This document shows, in pieces, positions 8,871 through 15,825 of a DNA stretch of 64,000 nucleotides. The notes beneath the pieces were generated by a model. The model made no database searches and was not told the origin of the DNA. It saw only the letters and a program-made list of their open reading frames with translations. Every line of letters starts with the position of its first letter. The stretch's first letter is position 1. Source of the stretch: an uncultured Bacteroidales bacterium (GTDB taxonomy: Bacteria; Bacteroidota; Bacteroidia; Bacteroidales; Bacteroidaceae); NCBI GenBank assembly GCA_937898885.1, contig CALDKD010000095.1, positions 8,133 through 72,132 of the forward strand, written 5' to 3'. The translations under genes were made by a program, and so were the position numbers.

Positions 8871-10672
8871 TTTTGGCAGCCGGAATGGGAAAGAGGCTGG
8901 GAGAACTTACAAAAGCGAACACCAAGTGTATGGTGGAGGTTAATGGCGTGAGCCTGATAGACAGAGCCTTGACATCTCTCTCCAGACTAGGCCTTTCCCG
9001 CGTTGTGATAGTAATAGGGTATGAGGGAAAGAAACTAATGGATTATATAGGTAATCGCTACAATGACAGGTTGCGGATTGAGTATGTGGAGAATTCAATT
9101 TACGATCGCACTAACAATATATATTCATTGGCTTTGGCAAAGAGGCAGCTTCAAGAGGATGATACAATTCTGCTTGAAAGTGACTTGATTTTCGAGGAGC
9201 GTATGCTGAGCTTGCTAGTAGATAATTCTTATCCCAACCTGGCTTTGGTGGCGAAATATGAGACGTGGATGGATGGTACAATGGTCCGCATAGACGATGA
9301 TCTCAATATCGTAAGTTTCGTTCCTAAAAAGGCCTTTAATTATTCAGAAATACAATACTATTACAAAACCTGCAATATATATAAATTCAGTAAAGAGTTC
9401 AGCAGAAACCAATATGTGCCATTTCTGGAAGCTTATAGTAAGGCAATGGGCGATAATGAGTACTACGAGCAGGTGCTTCGCGTGTTGACAATGTTGGATA
9501 AATCCGAACTAAAGGCTCTTCCGATTACAGATGAAAAGTGGTACGAGATAGACGATATTCAGGATCATGAGATAGCCGAGACAATATTTTCTTCTCAAGA
9601 GGCTCTTTTGGATAATCTCTCACACCGATATGGCGGATATTGGCGCTTCCCTCAGTTGAAGGATTTCTGCTATTTAGTGAATCCTTATTTTCCGACCACA
9701 CGTATGAAGGATGAGATTCGCGCCAATTTTGATGTGTTGCTTACCGGATATCCATCAGGAATGACAGTGAACTCTTTGTTGGGAGGAAAGTATTTTGGTC
9801 TCAGACAGCAATATGTGTGTGTTGGAAATGGTGCTGCTGAATTGATTAAATGCTTGATGGAGAACCATGTAATAGGTAAGGTAGGCATGGTGTTTCCGAC
9901 ATTTGAGGAGTATCCAAACCGCCTTTGCCCTGATGACATAATACGTTACGTGCCGGATAATCCTGATTTCGCTTACAATGCAGGGAATTTGATGCGTTTT
10001 TTCAATGATAAAGACATCAAAACTTTGCTTTTGGTGAATCCTGATAATCCATCGGGAAACTATATTGAAAAAAATGATGTACTTAGTCTGGTGCATTGGT
10101 GCCGGGAACGGAATATATGTATTGTCGTTGATGAGAGTTTTGTGGATTTTACGGAGAATCACAACGAAAACACTTTGCTCAGAAACGATATTCTTGAGGA
10201 AAATGGCAATCTCGTAGTGATAAAGTCCATCAGTAAGTCATATGGCGTGCCTGGATTGCGGCTTGGTATCATAGCTTCATCGAAGAAAGAGTTGATTACG
10301 GAGATGCGCAAGGAATTGTCGATTTGGAACATAAACTCTTTTGGTGAGTTCTATATGCAGATATTCAATAAGTACGATAAAGATTATCAAAATGCTTGTG
10401 ATAAGTTTATCAAGGAGCGTTCTCTCTTTTATAAAGAATTGTGCAAGGTTTCGTATTTAAGGGTTGTTCCATCATCTGCTAACTTCTTTTTATGTGAGGT
10501 CGTTTCACGGTTTAGTTCCAAAGAATTGACGGAACTTCTTTTGAGTAATTACAATGTTTTAATTAAGGACTGTGGGACAAAAAAAGCCTTTGACGGTCGT
10601 CAGTATGTTCGAATCGCTATTAGAGACCATACTGATAATAATTTATTGGCAGGTATTTTAAAGAGACTATAA
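8858..10672 (+). CDS. Fusion: LicC-like nucleotidyltransferase + PLP-dependent aminotransferase/decarboxylase
   Basis: A 604-residue two-domain enzyme. Residues 1 to about 235 form a NTP-transferase domain of the LicC/sugar-nucleotidyltransferase type: AIILAAGMGKRLGELTKANTK, then LLESDLIF for metal binding. Residues from about 250 to 604 form a fold-type I aminotransferase domain (HisC/CobD-like) with FPTFEEYPNRL, NPDNPSGNYI, VVDESFVDF and the PLP lysine Lys460 in SISKSYGVPGLRLG. LicC relatives make CDP-choline or other CDP-alcohols. CobD-like relatives include decarboxylases of threonine- or serine-phosphate, and HisC-like ones are transaminases. A simple reading is that the PLP domain makes an amino-alcohol phosphate and the N-terminal domain activates it as a CDP derivative. 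This is inference. The stop overlaps the next start (TAATG). Confidence 0.85.
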   Translation: MQAIILAAGMGKRLGELTKANTKCMVEVNGVSLIDRALTSLSRLGLSRVVIVIGYEGKKLMDYIGNRYNDRLRIEYVENSIYDRTNNIYSLALAKRQLQEDDTILLESDLIFEERMLSLLVDNSYPNLALVAKYETWMDGTMVRIDDDLNIVSFVPKKAFNYSEIQYYYKTCNIYKFSKEFSRNQYVPFLEAYSKAMGDNEYYEQVLRVLTMLDKSELKALPITDEKWYEIDDIQDHEIAETIFSSQEALLDNLSHRYGGYWRFPQLKDFCYLVNPYFPTTRMKDEIRANFDVLLTGYPSGMTVNSLLGGKYFGLRQQYVCVGNGAAELIKCLMENHVIGKVGMVFPTFEEYPNRLCPDDIIRYVPDNPDFAYNAGNLMRFFNDKDIKTLLLVNPDNPSGNYIEKNDVLSLVHWCRERNICIVVDESFVDFTENHNENTLLRNDILEENGNLVVIKSISKSYGVPGLRLGIIASSKKELITEMRKELSIWNINSFGEFYMQIFNKYDKDYQNACDKFIKERSLFYKELCKVSYLRVVPSSANFFLCEVVSRFSSKELTELLLSNYNVLIKDCGTKKAFDGRQYVRIAIRDHTDNNLLAGILKRL

Positions 10673-11760
10673 TGAGTAGAATGGAGGTTTGTGTTTGCGG
10701 TGGTGGCAATCTTGCTCATGCGCTAGGTGGATATTTGGCGGCACAAAGAGACTTGTCTGTTCGATTGCTGACGCGGCATCCAGAAATGTGGTGTGTTGGT
10801 GATGCTCCATTAATAGTTGAGGATCCTAATGGTAAAGTTTACCAGGGACGTTTTTCGGTAATAACATCCGATGCAAGGACAGCAGTGGAGGGGGTGGATA
10901 TCGTTTTCATATGTCTTCCCGGTTTCGCCATAGCAGATGAGCTTAAGGCTATAAGCCCGTATATCTCAGCGGATGTGTATGTGGGATCAGTGGTCTCAAG
11001 CACGGGTTTTTTCCTGATGGCTCATCAACTATTGCCTTATGATACACGTTTGTTTGGGTTTCAGAGGGTCCCTTTCATAGCCAGAATTCAAGACTACGGC
11101 TCACATGTGATGCTTTTGGGGTATAAATCATCATTGTCCGTAGCCACCGAGAATATCGCTGATTATTCGGTTTTGACGAGTCTTCTATCAGGGATGTTTG
11201 CCGTTCCCATACACTGGTTAAGCGATTATATGAAAGTTACATTGACAAACAGCAATCCTATTCTACATCCGTCTCGTCTCTATAGTATATTCGGAAAAGG
11301 GCAAAAGTATTTTGATCATCAGATCCTTTTTTATGAGGAATGGGATATAAGAAGCTCTGAGATACTAATTGAATGTGATGATGAGTTTCAGAGAGTGATT
11401 CATTCACTATCCTTTTCAGAGAATGATGTGCCGTCGATTCTGTCATATTATGATAGTACTGACGCAATTTCACTGACAGCGAAGATTCGCTCCATCAAGG
11501 CTTTTAAAGGCCTGTTGGTACCAATGTCAGGAACGCCTGACAATATGTTTGTTCCGGACATAGACAACAGGTATTTTAAAGAAGACATTCCTTACGGATT
11601 GTTGTTGGTAAAAGCTTTTGCCGTGAAGCTCGGAATAGTTACTCCTATGATAGATAATGTCATTGAATGGGCGCAAAAGACGATGGATAAGCAATATATA
11701 TGTAATGGTCTTATGAATGGACCGGATTTGAAAGATACAATAGTGCCATTTGTGATATGA
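10672..11760 (+). CDS. NAD(P)-dependent opine dehydrogenase family protein
   Basis: A 362-residue protein of the octopine/nopaline dehydrogenase family. The N-terminal Rossmann domain shows VCVCGGGNLAHALGGYLAA, then VDIVFICLPGFAIADEL and GSVVSSTGFFLMAHQLL. The C-terminal helical catalytic domain has TLTNSNPILHPSRLYSIFG, with the Asn and the NPxxH pattern known from the family. These enzymes reductively join the amino group of an amine or amino acid to a 2-oxoacid. It is embedded in the operon with 1-bp and 4-bp overlaps, so it should act in making a polymer component, for example an N-(1-carboxyalkyl)amine substituent. Substrates are not known. Confidence 0.8.
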   Translation: MSRMEVCVCGGGNLAHALGGYLAAQRDLSVRLLTRHPEMWCVGDAPLIVEDPNGKVYQGRFSVITSDARTAVEGVDIVFICLPGFAIADELKAISPYISADVYVGSVVSSTGFFLMAHQLLPYDTRLFGFQRVPFIARIQDYGSHVMLLGYKSSLSVATENIADYSVLTSLLSGMFAVPIHWLSDYMKVTLTNSNPILHPSRLYSIFGKGQKYFDHQILFYEEWDIRSSEILIECDDEFQRVIHSLSFSENDVPSILSYYDSTDAISLTAKIRSIKAFKGLLVPMSGTPDNMFVPDIDNRYFKEDIPYGLLLVKAFAVKLGIVTPMIDNVIEWAQKTMDKQYICNGLMNGPDLKDTIVPFVI

Positions 11761-12572
11761 TAGACGAGGCAATTCAACGAAAGTTAAGGGAACAGTATAA
11801 TCCCGATGGCTCTGCTCTGAGAGACATTCAACTTGGCATGTTGGACATACTGATTGAATTTGACAGAGTGTGCTGTGCCAATAGTATACAGTATTGGCTC
11901 GATTCTGGGACTCTTATTGGAGCTATCCGTCACGGTGGTTTCATTCCATGGGATGATGATTTAGATGTGTGTATGCTAAAGAGTGATTATATTAAGTACA
12001 GGACGTTAATAAATAATGAATTGCGGCGTCCATACACACTTTGCGACGTGTCATTCACTCCTGGGTATGGATACACTTATCCTCGCATAACTGACAGCAG
12101 TATCAGTGTGATGCGACAATACGGGAACGGTGAAATCAGGAAAGTAAATATCTGGATGGATATCCTTCCTATGATTCAAGGTACTGCATTGTTCGCTCGA
12201 GGCATTAATAAATTTTACGGAAGATGCTTCCGAAGAAGGTATGGTGTGATTGATGATGGGCGCTTGAAACATATAGTTGGTGGAATTATGTATCCGTTTG
12301 CAAAATGTGTTGTGGACGTTCTTCGTTATCTGGGCCGTTTTGTGGACAAGCGAAATCTTGATCATGATTTCGGTACGGGTTTCTATAGCAAGCGAAAGGC
12401 AGATGATGTGTTTCCGCTTGGGAATGTGATGTTTGAGAATCACATTTTTCCGGCACCGGCGGATTGCGATTCGTATCTTAAAAGAATATACGGCGATTAT
12501 ATGAGGTTGCCAGATGTTGATAAACGTATTACTCACGATTTTATATTGAGAAATGAGCATATCAAATCATAA
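11757..12572 (+). CDS. LicD family phosphotransferase
   Basis: A 271-residue LicD-family protein. The diagnostic region is YWLDSGTLIGAIRHGGFIPW followed by the acidic cluster Asp66-Asp67-Asp68-x-Asp70, as in the nucleotidyltransferase-like fold. LicD proteins transfer phosphocholine, phosphoethanolamine or related alcohol phosphates from a CDP donor to sugars of a surface glycan. It starts inside the end of the opine dehydrogenase gene (ATGA overlap) and its 3' end overlaps the next gene by 20 bp. It is the natural partner for the CDP-alcohol expected from the LicC-like fusion two genes upstream. Confidence 0.88.
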   Translation: MIDEAIQRKLREQYNPDGSALRDIQLGMLDILIEFDRVCCANSIQYWLDSGTLIGAIRHGGFIPWDDDLDVCMLKSDYIKYRTLINNELRRPYTLCDVSFTPGYGYTYPRITDSSISVMRQYGNGEIRKVNIWMDILPMIQGTALFARGINKFYGRCFRRRYGVIDDGRLKHIVGGIMYPFAKCVVDVLRYLGRFVDKRNLDHDFGTGFYSKRKADDVFPLGNVMFENHIFPAPADCDSYLKRIYGDYMRLPDVDKRITHDFILRNEHIKS

Positions 12573-13734
12573 AAAGGCACTTGTGGTTGGTGGTAGCAAT
12601 GGCATAGGATTGAGTATTGTACTCAAACTTTCACAAAAATGTCATAATGTGGTGATTTTTGATAAGGTTGCACCTGATGTTGATTTACCGGTAAATGTGT
12701 CATTCGTCCTTAATAATCTGTTGAACGGGGACTTTGCTGAGAAAGCAGCTCTATCAGGTTGTGCGCCTGAAGATATTGACATATTGGTTATCACAGCCGG
12801 ATTTGGACGCATTGCACCTTTTGGCACATTCCTTACCAAGGAAATTGAGAACGTGTATGGTGTTAACGCAGTTGCTCTTACAAAGGTAATCAGTTTTTAT
12901 TATGACAGGATGTCGCGTCAGAAAGACTTCTTCTGTGCTGTGATGGGTAGCATTGCGGGACTTATTGCTTCGCCGATGATAAGTCTGTATAGTGCCACGA
13001 AGGCCGCTGTGTGTAAGTTGGTAGAAGGTTTGAATGCGGAACTTGAGGCAGCGGAGTCTCAAAACAGAATCTTAAATGTTTGTCCTGGCTCAATAAAAGG
13101 TACAAGATTCAATGGCGCGGCCAAAAATGAACTTTCTCTGACAGATGGTCTTGCAAGTGAGATTGTAGAGCGGATGTTCAGACGCGAGACTCTTTATATT
13201 CCTGATTTTGAATCCGTATATAAGGGCGTGTTGGAACGTTATTATACAGATGCTCATAAGTTTGCCATTGATAGTTGTCAGTACAAACTTGAAAGTGGCA
13301 GAATGAATTGTAAGCCTCAGTTGAAAGTTGGATATCTCAGTGGAACGTTTGATCTTTTTCACATAGGACATCTCAATTTGTTGCGAAGGGCAAAAGAGTA
13401 TTGTGATTATCTTGTTGTAGGTGTTCATAAGGATGCGTCACATAAAGGAAAGGAGGCCTTCATCCCGTTTGAGGAAAGATGCGATATAGTGCGAAATATC
13501 AGGTACGTAGATAGAGTGATAGAAAGTCTTCCAGAAGATGATGAGGTGTATAAACAAGGACTGGTAAGGTATGATTACCTTTTTGTTGGCAGTGATTACA
13601 AAGGAAGTGAGCGATTCAACCGATATGAGGCCTATTTTGCCGATAAGTCTGTGAGAATAGTTTATTTCCCATATACGCAAGGCACAAGTAGCACTAGGCT
13701 GCGTGATGCTCTGGATGCTATTTCAAAGAAGTGA
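12553..13734 (+). CDS. Fusion: short-chain dehydrogenase + TagD-like cytidylyltransferase
   Basis: A 393-residue two-domain enzyme. Residues 1 to about 245 are a short-chain dehydrogenase/reductase: ALVVGGSNGIGLSIV (cofactor binding), MGSIAG, and the catalytic Tyr146-Ser-Ala-Thr-Lys150. Residues from about 258 to 393 are a glycerol-3-phosphate cytidylyltransferase-like domain: VGYLSGTFDLFHIGHLNLL with HxGH at His270/His273, and TQGTSSTRLRDAL near the C-terminus. Known bifunctional CDP-ribitol enzymes of Haemophilus join an IspD-type cytidylyltransferase to a C-terminal SDR. Here the order is reversed and the transferase is of the TagD type. The likely role is reduction of a keto-sugar phosphate to a polyol phosphate and its activation to a CDP-polyol. 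The polyol is not known. Confidence 0.85.
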   Translation: MSISNHKKALVVGGSNGIGLSIVLKLSQKCHNVVIFDKVAPDVDLPVNVSFVLNNLLNGDFAEKAALSGCAPEDIDILVITAGFGRIAPFGTFLTKEIENVYGVNAVALTKVISFYYDRMSRQKDFFCAVMGSIAGLIASPMISLYSATKAAVCKLVEGLNAELEAAESQNRILNVCPGSIKGTRFNGAAKNELSLTDGLASEIVERMFRRETLYIPDFESVYKGVLERYYTDAHKFAIDSCQYKLESGRMNCKPQLKVGYLSGTFDLFHIGHLNLLRRAKEYCDYLVVGVHKDASHKGKEAFIPFEERCDIVRNIRYVDRVIESLPEDDEVYKQGLVRYDYLFVGSDYKGSERFNRYEAYFADKSVRIVYFPYTQGTSSTRLRDALDAISKK

Positions 13735-13736
13735 AA

Positions 13737-14918
13737 ATGAAGTTTTTGGGATACCTGATATGCTATCTGATATATCCTTTCTCGTTCCTTTTTCCGAGAA
13801 ATAAAAGGAAGTATGCATTTGGAAGTTTTCGTGGCGCATTTAATGATAATGCCAAACATCTGTTTATTTATGCATCGCGGCATTGTAAAGAAATACATTG
13901 CTTTTGGCTTTCTCCTAACCGCGCAACGGTGGATATGGTTCGCGGATTCGGACTAGAGGCCTATTGGACGTTCTCCCTGAAAGGTGTATGGCTGGCTCTT
14001 ACTTCGAAATACTGGTTTGTCAACTCTTATACCAATGACATTTTTTTCAGTTTCTCCGGTAGGGCTACTGTGATTAATTTGTGGCATGGGCTTACAATCA
14101 AACGTATAGAATTTGGCATTACGAGCGGTGACTTGGCAGACAGGTATGTACGTAAAACTTTGAAAGAGCGTTTCTACCATCCTCAAGTTTATAGAAAGCC
14201 AAACTATGTGCTATCTTCATCACATTATCAATCTGTAATTTTTGCCAAAGATTTCAGAATACCAGAAGATCGTTGCTTGGAATTTGGTTACCCGCGTAAT
14301 TATCTTTTATGCCGCACTTTTGAAGATAGAATGAAGTTTGCCTCAAAATATGAGCCTGAACAAACGCGACAGATTATGAGGATTCTGAATTGTTATAACA
14401 AAAGTTACATATATATGCCGACGTGGCGCGATTCCCAACGCAATGTCTTCGTGCAAAGCATGAATCTGAAGGCTTTGAATGAGGTGCTTGTCGCAAGGAA
14501 TGAATTGATGTTGCTTAAGCCGCACGCAAATACGATTGTTGATGGTGTGGATTCTTTTTCAAATATCATACTTCTTGACAACAAACTGGACATATACTCA
14601 ATTCTGCCAGAGGTGGACGTCTTGATATCTGATTACTCATCCATAATTCAGGATTTCCTGCTGATGCCAAGGAAAGGATTGATTCTTTATATCTACGATT
14701 ATAATGATTATGCTTTTGGCCGTGACTTTGAAATAGACTACGAGGTTGTAATGCCGGGTATTAGGGCTTATGACTTTGATTCATTGCTGAAAGCTGTTCA
14801 GAATGATTGTATTGTTCCAGAGAAAGAGCGAAGACGCTTTGTAGAACTTTTCTGGGGACAATCGGCTGATATGGAGTCTTCTGCAGAGATTATCAGTTTT
14901 GTCAAATCAATTGAATGA
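13737..14918 (+). CDS. CDP-glycerol:poly(glycerophosphate) glycerophosphotransferase family (TagB/TagF-like)
   Basis: A 393-residue member of the teichoic-acid-type polyol-phosphate transferase family. It shows NLWHGLTIKRI (His117), SSHYQSVIFAKDFRI, FGYPRNYLL, YMPTWRD, LLKPHANT and the strong LISDYSSIIQDFLL motif. These enzymes transfer glycerol- or ribitol-phosphate from a CDP donor, either as primer or as polymerase. ATG 13737 is chosen; a GTG at 13731 would give a 4-bp overlap with the preceding stop and is possible. The short hydrophobic N-terminus (FLGYLICYLIYPFSFLFP) may bind the membrane. The preceding fusion enzyme would supply its donor. Confidence 0.87.
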   Translation: MKFLGYLICYLIYPFSFLFPRNKRKYAFGSFRGAFNDNAKHLFIYASRHCKEIHCFWLSPNRATVDMVRGFGLEAYWTFSLKGVWLALTSKYWFVNSYTNDIFFSFSGRATVINLWHGLTIKRIEFGITSGDLADRYVRKTLKERFYHPQVYRKPNYVLSSSHYQSVIFAKDFRIPEDRCLEFGYPRNYLLCRTFEDRMKFASKYEPEQTRQIMRILNCYNKSYIYMPTWRDSQRNVFVQSMNLKALNEVLVARNELMLLKPHANTIVDGVDSFSNIILLDNKLDIYSILPEVDVLISDYSSIIQDFLLMPRKGLILYIYDYNDYAFGRDFEIDYEVVMPGIRAYDFDSLLKAVQNDCIVPEKERRRFVELFWGQSADMESSAEIISFVKSIE

Positions 14919-14925
14919 TTGTGCT

Positions 14926-15825
14926 ATGATATCAGTCATTATCTGTACATATAACCGCGACAAATATATATACAATGTGTTGCGTAGCATTGCTATCGGT
15001 GATTATCCTTGTACTGAGTATGAGATTGTTGTAGTTGACAACAATTGTACGGATAACACCGTGAGTGAGCTGGCACGTTTTGCAGCCGATTATCCTGATG
15101 TGAGTTTAAAGGTAGTGAGAGAAACGGCTCAAGGCTTGTCAAATGCGAGGAACAGAGGAATCGTAGAAGCGAGTGGCGATGTGCTGGTATATGTTGATGA
15201 TGATGCTACAGTGAACAAAAAGTATCTTTCTGCGTATTCCGCTTTTTTTGAGGCTAATCCAAATGTGGATGCAGCTGGCGGCCCTGTTGTTCCGGATTAT
15301 GAGGACGGAACGGAACCTGTGTGGATGACGTATCATTTGCGCAGACTACTTACCGGTTATCTCTATTTTGGTGACAAGGAACGGGATTTTCCTGGTGACA
15401 ATTATCCTGGAGGCGGTAATGCCGCATACCGAAAGAGCGTCTTTGATACTGTGGGCTTGTATAATGTTGAGTTGGGCCGTAATGGCGATAGTCTGGCCGG
15501 AGGTGAGGAGAAAGACATCTTCAGCAAAATGGCATCAGCCGGAATGCGGTTCCGGTATCTGCCTGAACCTGTCTTGTATCACAGTATTCCGCATTACAAA
15601 TTGGAGCAAGAGTATTTTGACCGTCTGACTTGTGGCATCGGCGCAAGCGAGCGTATGCGCACACTGAGAATATCACGCACCGCATATCTGATGCGCCTGC
15701 TCAAGGAGGCTGTGAAGTGGGGAGGTACTATTGTCCTGTGGTTTGGCTATCTGCTCAAAGGACGCGCGCAATGCGGAGCCAAACTTGTCAGGTTTCGTTG
15801 GAACGTGACAAGAAATCTACTTTGA
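14926..15825 (+). CDS. Glycosyltransferase family 2
   Basis: A GT-A fold glycosyltransferase of about 299 residues. MISVIICTYNRDKY begins the fold; VVVDNNCTDNT and VLVYVDDDATV (DxD) bind nucleotide sugar; GGGNAAYRKS and the GGEEKDIF region belong to the acceptor side. A hydrophobic stretch near the C-terminus could anchor it to the membrane. The frame also has an upstream ATG at 14899 overlapping the previous gene by 20 bp; 14926 gives the typical family start and lies 7 bp after the previous stop. It is the only glycosyltransferase in the operon. Its stop overlaps the 3' end of the convergent YfhO gene by 9 bp. Confidence 0.9.
   Translation: MISVIICTYNRDKYIYNVLRSIAIGDYPCTEYEIVVVDNNCTDNTVSELARFAADYPDVSLKVVRETAQGLSNARNRGIVEASGDVLVYVDDDATVNKKYLSAYSAFFEANPNVDAAGGPVVPDYEDGTEPVWMTYHLRRLLTGYLYFGDKERDFPGDNYPGGGNAAYRKSVFDTVGLYNVELGRNGDSLAGGEEKDIFSKMASAGMRFRYLPEPVLYHSIPHYKLEQEYFDRLTCGIGASERMRTLRISRTAYLMRLLKEAVKWGGTIVLWFGYLLKGRAQCGAKLVRFRWNVTRNLL

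Noticed and set aside
14899..14925. Longer start for the GT2 gene
   Set aside because: The nine extra residues (MSNQLNDCA) do not fit the family N-terminus, which begins at MISVIICTYN; kept only as an alternative.
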